From: an uncultured bacterium
GTDB taxonomy: Bacteria; Bacillota; Clostridia; Lachnospirales; Lachnospiraceae
Reading direction: 5' to 3'
Length of the DNA: 10,856 nt
Assembly: GCA_946543095.1 (NCBI GenBank)
Contig: CAMNLO010000026.1
Coordinates: forward strand, 1 to 10,856
Part shown: one piece after another, positions 1 through 4,989 of the stretch
Layout of the letters: every line of letters starts with the position of its first letter
Position numbering within the stretch: the stretch's first letter is position 1
Notes under the pieces: generated by a model
What the model was told of the DNA's origin: nothing
Database searches by the model: none
What the model saw: the letters and a program-made list of their open reading frames with translations, nothing else
Translations under genes and position numbers: made by a program

Positions 1-690
1 GCTCCCCTCCATGAACTGATCGCGGACGATATTACGGAACTGTACGAAAAAAGCGAAGAGCTGCGCCGGGACAACGAGAAAGCAAAGCAGCTGGCTTCCG
101 GCATGAAGGCCTATGGCGAGACCATCACGGACACCGTCCGCAGGCAGGAGATACTCCGGGCGAAGGCCAGCATCCATGACGAGCTGAACCGGATGATCCT
201 TGCCACAAAGAAGACCACAGGCAGCTCCTTTGATGCGGGGGAACGGCTTTCGATCCTTAAGATGTGGCGCACCCGGGCGCTGCTTCTGGGCAGGGAAGCG
301 GATTCGGGAAAAAGCGGGAATGTGGTGTCCGATCTGAACACTCTCGCGGAAGCCATAGGCATCCGCCTTGCCTGGGAGGGCGTTCCCCAAACGACGTCCA
401 CGCAGGCGCTTTCCCTGTTTCTCTTTGCCGCAAGGGAAGCCATGATCAACACGGCAAAGCACGCCGCCGCTGAAGTGCTTTCGATCCGGGTGGAGGAAAG
501 CGGCACCACGCTCACTGCATCCTTTACAAACCCTGTGGAAACGCCCCTGTCTTCCGTCACGGAAAGCGGAGGCTTAAAAACTCTGCGGGAGCGCCTGGAG
601 AAAGCAGGAGGATGGATGCAGATCGATCCTGCGAAGGACTTTGTTCTTTTGATCACGATTCCAACGGAGGAAAATGCCGATGCCTTATAA
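1..690 (+). CDS. Sensor histidine kinase, C-terminal part (5' end outside window)
   Basis: The reading frame is open from base 1, so the N-terminal sensor part lies upstream; 229 residues are visible. Visible residues about 10-60 are a charged, coiled-coil-like helix leading to an H-box (IHDELN, candidate phospho-acceptor His at visible residue 59). A HATPase_c domain follows: N-box REAMINTAKH (Asn about 150) and G-box SGGLKTLRERL (about 189-199). By family knowledge such kinases autophosphorylate on His and pass the phosphate to a NarL-type regulator, and exactly such a gene follows, overlapping this one by 11 nt. The signal sensed and any membrane anchoring cannot be judged because the N-terminus is missing. 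The kinase assignment rests on motifs and on the partner gene; the H-box is less canonical than the ATPase part. Confidence 0.85.
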   Translation, partial: APLHELIADDITELYEKSEELRRDNEKAKQLASGMKAYGETITDTVRRQEILRAKASIHDELNRMILATKKTTGSSFDAGERLSILKMWRTRALLLGREADSGKSGNVVSDLNTLAEAIGIRLAWEGVPQTTSTQALSLFLFAAREAMINTAKHAAAEVLSIRVEESGTTLTASFTNPVETPLSSVTESGGLKTLRERLEKAGGWMQIDPAKDFVLLITIPTEENADAL

Positions 691-1300
691 TGTATTGATT
701 GTAGAGGATCAGGAGATGCCAAGACAGCTGTTTGAGATCTATGTGAAGAGCGATCCGAGATTTCATCACGCCGCTTCCATCTCCAATGCGTCTCTGGCTG
801 TGGATTTCTGCAGCCATGGAAAGATCGACCTGATCCTGATGGATGTGATGACGGAGCTTGGAAGCAGCGGCCTGGATGCCGCGGAGGAGATCAAAAAGAA
901 ATATCCGAAAGTCAGGATCGTGGTGGTCACGAGCATGCCGGAGGCTTCCTGGCTCAGGCGGGCCAGGCAGATCGGTGTAGACAGCTTCTGGTACAAGGAG
1001 GAGCAGAAGGAGCCGATCCTTTCCGTGATGGAGCGCACCATGGCGGGGGAGAGCATCTATCCCGACCGGACGCCCAGGGTGCAGATCGGCAATACCGATA
1101 ATCACGATTTTACCGACCGGGAGCTGGAGATCCTGCGGGAGCTGATCTCCGGGGACAGCAATGCCGAGATCGGAGAACGGCTGGGCATCGGAGCCAGCAC
1201 TGTGAAATACCACGTCCAGAACATGCTGGAAAAGACCGGGATGCACACCCGCACAGAGCTGGCCGCCGTGGCGCGAAGCCTTGGCATCGCTATAAAATGA
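680..1300 (+). CDS. NarL/LuxR-family DNA-binding response regulator
   Basis: The N-terminal receiver domain shows the acidic pair in VLIVEDQ, the phospho-acceptor Asp in LILMDV (residue 55 from this start), the Thr of VVVTS (84) and the conserved Lys of WYKE (106). A C-terminal LuxR-type helix-turn-helix covers about residues 144-206 (FTDRELEIL, then STVKYHVQNMLEKTG). It should be phosphorylated by the overlapping upstream kinase and then bind DNA as a dimer. Start choice: GGAGG at 666-670 lies 9 nt from ATG 680 but only 3 nt from the in-frame ATG at 674, so 680 is preferred; 674 would add two residues. The 11-nt overlap with the kinase stop implies translational coupling. Targets are unknown; the lipoprotein genes downstream are an obvious guess but no operator is identified. 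Confidence 0.92.
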   Translation: MPYNVLIVEDQEMPRQLFEIYVKSDPRFHHAASISNASLAVDFCSHGKIDLILMDVMTELGSSGLDAAEEIKKKYPKVRIVVVTSMPEASWLRRARQIGVDSFWYKEEQKEPILSVMERTMAGESIYPDRTPRVQIGNTDNHDFTDRELEILRELISGDSNAEIGERLGIGASTVKYHVQNMLEKTGMHTRTELAAVARSLGIAIK

Positions 1301-1301
1301 T

Positions 1302-1322
1302 GACAGGGTCCAAAGGTCCAAA
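1302..1322 (+). repeat. Direct repeat, left copy
   Basis: 21 nt starting GACAGGGTCC and ending AGGTCCAAA. It matches 1535-1555 at 20 of 21 positions, the difference being A1312 against C1545. Its core also pairs with 1352-1364 to form the outer stem of the first hairpin. Confidence 0.85.
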
Positions 1323-1534
1323 GCCGTTCGTGCTTGCACGAAAACGGCTTTGACCTTGGGACCCGCAGAACACGAGGAAGTAGCTGTTTACGCAGTAAAC
1401 AAGCGGATTCTGGCGCTGTATGCCGTGGGCATACGTTTAGCGCCGTCGGCTTTAGCCGGCGCGGTGTGTTCGACGGACTGCTCCGACTCACATTCGGCAA
1501 AGCCGAATGTGAATCGGAACAATACGTCATCATA

Positions 1535-1555
1535 GACAGGGTCCCAAGGTCCAAA
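1535..1555 (+). repeat. Direct repeat, right copy
   Basis: Second copy of the 21-nt repeat, starting GACAGGGTCC. GGGTCCCAAGGTC at 1539-1551 is a perfect inverted match to GACCTTGGGACCC at 1352-1364, so the middle copy can pair with either the left or the right copy. The 1352-1551 segment is therefore bounded by perfect 13-bp inverted repeats. Element B starts directly after it. Confidence 0.85.
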
Positions 1556-1557
1556 CC

Positions 1558-1693
1558 GGGGAAGGTAGTGTGAAAAATCATGTTGATACATGATTTTTCA
1601 CACCGCAATTTGTGCCGGAGCGTCACAAATTGCCTGATGGCAGAGCCGAATCTGAAATTCGGCTCGCCCCGTCGCTTACGCTCCGGAATGGGG
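1558..1693 (+). ncRNA. Structured element, copy B (candidate regulatory RNA or MITE-like element)
   Basis: Ordered parts: GGGG (1558-1561); hairpin 1 with a perfect 16-bp stem (1568-1583 / 1588-1603, loop TGAT); hairpin 2 with a 10-bp stem GCAATTTGTG / CACAAATTGC (1605-1614 / 1624-1633) and 9-nt loop CCGGAGCGT; hairpin 3 GAGCCGAAT / ATTCGGCTC (1643-1651 / 1657-1665, loop CTGAA); CCCC (1667-1670); CGCTCCGG (1679-1686), an 8-nt perfect complement of the hairpin 2 loop; GGGG (1690-1693) followed by TTTTT. CCCC can pair with either GGGG. The same plan recurs in copy C with different stem sequences. Strand is assigned by analogy with C, whose end forms the ribosome binding site of a + strand gene. 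I recognise no known riboswitch or RNA family. Confidence 0.6.
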
Positions 1694-1803
1694 TTTTTAT
1701 AAAGAAAATGGCCGGGACTACCCGATTGGCGGGGGCAATATTTTCGAAAATCCTTACAATGGTAATTGTGGGCAATTATGCTCAAATACCAATACTATTT
1801 ACA
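1694..1803 (+). other. AT-rich spacer between elements B and C, no intact gene
   Basis: This stretch is clearly more AT-rich than its surroundings and holds small palindromes (ATTTTCGAAAAT at 1739-1750 and ACAAT-GGTA-ATTGT at 1756-1769). One frame reads as a plausible protein tail with NGRDYPIGGGNIFENPYNG and then GQLCSNTNTIYRRKV, ending at TGA 1815-1817 inside element C, with no start and no recognised family. It may be a gene remnant split by the elements, or chance. It may also carry the lipoprotein promoter. Confidence 0.3.
1754..1782 (+). promoter_or_regulatory. Weak candidate sigma-A promoter for the first lipoprotein gene
   Basis: TTACAA (1754-1759), a 17-nt spacer and TATGCT (1777-1782) are the best pair I see upstream of 1945. 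The -35 box is poor and there is no TGn extension. If real, transcription would start near 1789 and element C would form most of the 5' leader. Confidence 0.25.
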
Positions 1804-1941
1804 GGAGGAAAGTTTGAAAGAAATGCTCGAAAGCATTTCTTTCAAACCAAAAATCGGTGCCGAAGCGTCACCGATTTGAATTGCATCGGCGAATATGAAA
1901 TTCGCCTCGCAGTTCCTCCGCTTCGCTTCGGAATGGAGGAA
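1804..1941 (+). ncRNA. Structured element, copy C (5' leader of lipoprotein gene)
   Basis: Same plan as copy B: GGAGGAA (1804-1810); hairpin 1 with a perfect 16-bp stem (1812-1827 / 1832-1847, loop CGAA); hairpin 2 AAATCGGTG / CACCGATTT (1851-1859 / 1869-1877) with 9-nt loop CCGAAGCGT; hairpin 3 GGCGAAT / ATTCGCC (1888-1894 / 1900-1906, loop ATGAA); TTCCTCC (1913-1919); CGCTTCGG (1924-1931), perfect complement of the hairpin 2 loop; GGAGGAA (1935-1941). Seven of 16 pairs in hairpin 1 differ from copy B yet all remain paired, and the loop contact changes from G-C to A-T. The left or right GGAGGAA can pair with the middle TTCCTCC, giving two exclusive folds. The right one is the ribosome binding site of the next gene. 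Confidence 0.65.
1913..1941 (+). promoter_or_regulatory. Shine-Dalgarno and anti-Shine-Dalgarno hairpin
   Basis: The Shine-Dalgarno GGAGG (1935-1939) sits 5 nt before ATG 1945. TTCCTCC (1913-1919) is a perfect 7-nt complement of GGAGGAA (1935-1941), with a 15-nt loop, so the site can be masked. The same TTCCTCC can instead pair with GGAGGAA at 1804-1810, which would free it. Pairing is seen directly; control of translation is inferred. Confidence 0.5.
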
Positions 1942-1944
1942 AAT

Positions 1945-2736
1945 ATGAAAAAGATATTCGTAGCAGCACTTGCATCCGCAATGGCGCTTTCGCTTGCAGC
2001 CTGCGGAGGAAAGACCGACACCGGGAATGCTGCGCAGCAGACTGCGCCAAAGGAAACTGCTGAGAGCAAGGAAGCGGAAGCACCGGCCAAAGAGGAGCCC
2101 CCGGTTTCCCAGGAGCCTGTAGAGGGTAGCAATTCCGAGGCAGCTCCGGAGGCCCCCGATCAGAGCGATGCCGAGGCTGCCCCCAAGGCCCCCGATCAGA
2201 GCCCTTCCGGCAGTATCGCACCTGCAGTGGGCGGCACTCTGACCCTTGGCAAGGGGGATGTTGCCGTGGTGGTCAATGGGACCAGCGTGCCCATGCCCTA
2301 CAGCTTAAAGGAGCTGGAGGCAGCCGGCGTTCCCGCCGATGGGGACAGGGATGGCACCACACTGAATGCGGGGGACTATTTCTCGGCAAATCTCAATCTG
2401 GATGAGAACGGGGATTATGTGCTGATCCCTGCCTACTACAACGGTGAAAGCTCCTCTGTGAGCATCATGGATGCCCAGGCCACGGACATCACCATGACCA
2501 CCTACGCGGATGAGCCGAAGGATCAGGGAGTGTCCATCCTCGGCGTCTCCTTCGGAATGCCCAGAAGTGAAGTGAAAACGCTTCTGGGAGAGCCGGCCGA
2601 TGATTCCGGCGATTATCTGGAATGGCACATCGAGGTGCCGGATATGACCTATGAGGGCACGCTTTCCATGTACTTTACAGAGGATTCCGACAGCGCAGGG
2701 GTTTCCCAGACGAACCTCACGGTCTTCCCGAAGTAG
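1945..2736 (+). CDS. Predicted lipoprotein with C-terminal SmpA/BamE-like domain
   Basis: 263 aa. A lipoprotein signal peptide (MKKIFVAALASAMALSLAAC) has its lipobox Cys at residue 20, so the mature protein should be anchored on the outer face of the membrane. Residues about 24-75 are a low-complexity Pro/Glu/Ala linker with an imperfect tandem repeat (EAAPEAPDQSD / EAAPKAPDQSP). A middle beta-rich region follows. Near residues 195-220, ILGVSFGMPRSEVKTLLGEP is the signature of small BamE/SmpA-like domains. The start is fixed by GGAGG 5 nt upstream and the signal peptide; the frame is open further upstream to 1612, but that stretch is the structured elements. No enzymatic residues are seen and the function is unknown. 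A second lipoprotein gene lies 96 nt downstream on the same strand with no terminator between them. Confidence 0.88.
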   Translation: MKKIFVAALASAMALSLAACGGKTDTGNAAQQTAPKETAESKEAEAPAKEEPPVSQEPVEGSNSEAAPEAPDQSDAEAAPKAPDQSPSGSIAPAVGGTLTLGKGDVAVVVNGTSVPMPYSLKELEAAGVPADGDRDGTTLNAGDYFSANLNLDENGDYVLIPAYYNGESSSVSIMDAQATDITMTTYADEPKDQGVSILGVSFGMPRSEVKTLLGEPADDSGDYLEWHIEVPDMTYEGTLSMYFTEDSDSAGVSQTNLTVFPK

Positions 2737-2832
2737 GATCTGTGTAAAAATCCCGCGGAATCTGAAAATGGATCTCTTCACAGCTCCTGAGCGGACAGGA
2801 CCCGAAAACAGCAGTATGAAAAGGAGGAACGA

Positions 2833-4416
2833 ATGAACAGGAAGAAAATGCTTGCGGCGCTTTTGTGTGCTGCCATGGCGGTGTCTCTTCTGACTGCCTG
2901 CGGCGGAAAGGACCAGCAGTCCGAAGGAAGTGGTGCCTCTGCAGACTCCGGAACAGAGGAGACAGAGGAGGAGGCTGTACCCATGGAGGAGGAGACCGCT
3001 TCGGGGGATGAAAAGGGAGGCGAAGCCCAGACGGGGATCCCCATGGGGAATGCCTCCGGGTTCATCATGGATCTTCCGGCAGGGTATCGTTATGATGATG
3101 CCTGGAGCTGTTATTCCTCCGATGCCGCCGGTGTCAGGATCTGGCTGCCGGATGCCAATTTCTTTGATACGGAAAATGAATTCTCAAGCCTTCTGGAGGA
3201 GCATGAGGACAAAAAGGAGCTGGAGCTGGACGGGGTCATATTCGGCTGGACCTATGAAGACCCGGCAGGCTTTAACGGTGCGGAAACCCACTACTGCATC
3301 AGCTTAGGGGAGTATTATCAGGAGAAATCCGGCTGCCATCTGCTGGTTTCCAGTGAATCCGGAGATATGGCCTCCACGCAGTCCCAGGAGATCATCGATG
3401 CCTTAAAGACCATCCGCAGGGAGGGGGAGGCAGCAGGCGAACGCGCCGAGGCTGTGGCGCAGATGAATGCGGATCCCTATGAAAGCCTGGTGATCGATTT
3501 CACCCCTGAAGAAACGGCAGCCATGAGCACCTTCATGAGCGGCGGCTTTTACACCGTGGACGGGGACAGTGTCTTCGGAGAGGTATATTCCACGGACGGT
3601 ACGCCGGAGTTTGCACGTCTGGATCTTGTGCAGAACGGAAGCTTCGCGGATGTGGAAAAGCATACTGTGCTGGAAAAAGGCGTTGTTCCCCAATATGTAA
3701 CGGTGTACGGGGATGATGTGTATTATATCCACGGGGGAGACAACGGTTCCGGGCTTTACAGGGTGCCTAAGGAGGGCGGCACGCCTGAGCTCCTTATCGA
3801 AGATGCAGCGGCATATCTGCAGATCCGGGGGGACAAGCTCTATTACAGCGATTCCAACTACACCTTCCGGAAGGCGGAGCTGGACGGCAGCAAGTCCGAA
3901 GCGGTCCTGGACAAAGAGATCTATTATCCTTATTTCGTGAACGATCAGTGGCTGCTCTATCAGGACGACGCCGATGACGAATCCCTGCATCTGTGCCATG
4001 TCCTCAGCGGAACAGATGTGGTGCTGAGCCTCGTTCCCGGGTATTCGCCGGTGATCTTCGGAACGGACCTGTATTTTAAGGCCTCCTCCAACGGCGAAAA
4101 GACCCTGGCGAAGATGGATATGACCTATGAACCGGATTCCATGGACAATTTCAGCGTTGAATACGGAGAATTACAGGAAGCCGGCGATATTACCATCAGT
4201 AAAGACGGAGCTCTTTACTACGGCCTGACAGACGGCCTTTCCATTGACCGCTGGAAGGATGCGGAAAACCCGGAGGAAAAGTATGAAAAGTTTTACCGCT
4301 ATCTGGGAGAGAAATATGAGATCTACTGGGAATTTGACGATCAGGGACGCAATGCGGGCATCTTTGTGACCCTGCTGTCGGAAGGCGGCAGCCAGAGTCT
4401 GGGCAGATTCGATTAA
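2833..4416 (+). CDS. Predicted lipoprotein with DUF5050-like beta-propeller region
   Basis: 527 aa. The signal peptide has lipobox LLTAC, with the lipidated Cys at residue 23, followed by an acidic Ser/Glu linker to about residue 75. Residues about 75-195 form a compact domain (FIMDLPAGYRYDDAW onward) of a kind common in clostridial lipoproteins, which I cannot name with certainty. From about 235 to 470 there are repeated beta-strand units such as GDDVYYIHGGDNGSGLYRV, GDKLYYSDSNYTFRKAELDG and GTDLYFKASSNGEKTLAKMD, typical of DUF5050 or propeller-type repeats. GGAGG at 2823-2827 lies 5 nt before ATG. It probably forms an operon with the preceding lipoprotein. An extracellular binding or sensing role is plausible but unproven; no catalytic motif is visible. 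A terminator lies about 100 nt downstream. Confidence 0.88.
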   Translation: MNRKKMLAALLCAAMAVSLLTACGGKDQQSEGSGASADSGTEETEEEAVPMEEETASGDEKGGEAQTGIPMGNASGFIMDLPAGYRYDDAWSCYSSDAAGVRIWLPDANFFDTENEFSSLLEEHEDKKELELDGVIFGWTYEDPAGFNGAETHYCISLGEYYQEKSGCHLLVSSESGDMASTQSQEIIDALKTIRREGEAAGERAEAVAQMNADPYESLVIDFTPEETAAMSTFMSGGFYTVDGDSVFGEVYSTDGTPEFARLDLVQNGSFADVEKHTVLEKGVVPQYVTVYGDDVYYIHGGDNGSGLYRVPKEGGTPELLIEDAAAYLQIRGDKLYYSDSNYTFRKAELDGSKSEAVLDKEIYYPYFVNDQWLLYQDDADDESLHLCHVLSGTDVVLSLVPGYSPVIFGTDLYFKASSNGEKTLAKMDMTYEPDSMDNFSVEYGELQEAGDITISKDGALYYGLTDGLSIDRWKDAENPEEKYEKFYRYLGEKYEIYWEFDDQGRNAGIFVTLLSEGGSQSLGRFD

Positions 4417-4513
4417 GCCCGGCGGACAGTCCGGGAAAGCGGTAGATAAAATGCCCTGCGGACTTTGATCCGGGGCCTGTCAGGCAGACAGGCGAAGCAA
4501 ACAGGATAACATC
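4417..4513 (+). other. 3' untranslated region with a small hairpin
   Basis: This is the gap between the lipoprotein stop and the terminator. It contains GCCTGTC-AGGCA-GACAGGC (4475-4493) and CCCGG / CCGGG around 4418-4435. No ORF of interest is seen. Confidence 0.5.
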
Positions 4514-4549
4514 AAAAAGGTGGTCACGTAATCGGTGATCACCTTTTTT
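4514..4549 (+). terminator. Intrinsic terminator of the lipoprotein operon
   Basis: A 14-bp stem AAAAAGGTGGTCAC / GTGATCACCTTTTT (4514-4527 / 4535-4548) with one G-T wobble, a 7-nt loop and a run of six T (4544-4549). The A-tract on the left arm means it could also act on the minus strand, but no minus-strand gene ends nearby. Confidence 0.9.
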
Positions 4550-4709
4550 ATACCGATGTATGCAGTCATCCTGTTGATCCCCGGTCTGTCGGGAGACTGC
4601 CATCACTCCGGGAACAACGGTCAACCCTGCCCAAAGCGTTCGTCAGCTCACCGGAAGGGCAGGGCGCGGGGGATGCCACCCTGCCTGCGATCATTCGGAG
4701 AATGTCTGT
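4550..4709. other. Intergenic stretch without recognisable gene
   Basis: Short open frames cross this stretch, but none has a recognisable domain or a convincing start. It may be the eroded upstream part of the gene whose LysM tail remains at 4787-4945; I see no direct support for that. Confidence 0.4.
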
Positions 4710-4738
4710 TTGATGAAACGGGCCGAAAACGTTATAAT
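4710..4738 (+). promoter_or_regulatory. Near-consensus sigma-A promoter
   Basis: TTGATG (4710-4715), a 17-nt spacer and a perfect TATAAT (4733-4738). The predicted start is near 4745, giving a leader of about 245 nt before the cell-wall enzyme at 4990. The LysM remnant lies inside that leader. Confidence 0.75.
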
Positions 4739-4786
4739 ACATTTGAGAGCATATTGCCCGGAAAGAGACAGATCATCCGTTGTTGA

Positions 4787-4945
4787 AAACGACATGGGAA
4801 AGGGATCCCGGGAGACTGCCTTTCTTCCATCGCGGAAAAGGCCCTGGGAGACAAAGGCGCCTGGAGACAGCTTTATGAGCTGAACAAAGATATCATCCGG
4901 GATCCGAACCGGATCTATGCGGGGCAGGCGCTGAGGCTGCAGTAA
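4787..4945 (+). pseudogene. Orphan LysM domain remnant
   Basis: The frame ending at TAA 4943-4945 encodes a complete LysM motif: GDCLSSIAEKALGDKGAW, then LYELNKDII, then NRIYAGQALRLQ at the C-terminus (about 4811-4942). LysM modules bind N-acetylglucosamine in peptidoglycan and often form the tail of cell-wall hydrolases. Here the frame is closed by TGA at 4784-4786, only 24 nt before the motif, and contains no ATG, GTG or TTG start in between. It is therefore most likely the 3' end of a lost or frameshifted gene. Its position 45 nt upstream of another cell-wall enzyme suggests it was once part of a cell-wall protein there. The domain call is firm; the decay scenario is inferred. Confidence 0.7.
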
Positions 4946-4989
4946 AAGACGGATCCGTTCCGGACAGAAAGGATTCAGGGGAAAAAAAG

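Larger units (their letters stand above)
1302..1555 (+). repeat. Hairpin array A framed by a 21-nt direct repeat
   Basis: No credible gene. Five hairpins follow one another: 1306-1364 (outer arms GGGTCCAAAGGTC / GACCTTGGGACCC with one mismatch, inner arms AAAGCCGT-TCGTGC / GCACGA-AA-ACGGCTTT); 1383-1404 (GTTTAC-GCA-GTAAAC plus 3 more pairs); 1412-1444 (GGCGCT-GTATGCC, loop GTG, GGCATAC-GTTT-AGCGCC); 1447-1458 (CGGC-TTTA-GCCG); 1482-1518 (TCCGA, 2x2 internal loop, CACATTCGGC-AAA-GCCGAATGTG, TCGGA). The array starts 1 nt after the response-regulator stop. It could be a structured RNA, a 3' mRNA stabiliser, or a short non-autonomous mobile repeat. No T-run follows the first hairpin, so it is not a standard terminator. 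Confidence 0.7.

Noticed and set aside
1306..1364. First hairpin as an intrinsic terminator of the two-component operon
   Set aside because: The stem is long and stable but no T-run follows; the next bases are GCAGAAC.
1302..1555. CRISPR array or integron attC site
   Set aside because: There are only two direct repeats, with no regular spacers, and no GTTRRRY / RYYYAAC core sites.
1636..1660. Hammerhead-like core words (CTGATG and GAAA) in element B
   Set aside because: They are not placed around the required helices and are not conserved in element C.
1102..1785. Minus-strand reading frame of 227 codons and smaller frames within 1334-1591
   Set aside because: They run over the response-regulator end and the hairpin array and show no domain; the hairpins explain their apparent repeated words.
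1612..1944. In-frame upstream extension of the first lipoprotein (374-aa reading)
   Set aside because: It would bury the lipoprotein signal peptide, and it translates the structured elements B and C. The strong Shine-Dalgarno and lipobox place the start at 1945.
4535..4786. 83-codon frame downstream of the terminator
   Set aside because: It starts inside the terminator, has no ribosome binding site or domain, and overlaps the promoter at 4710-4738.
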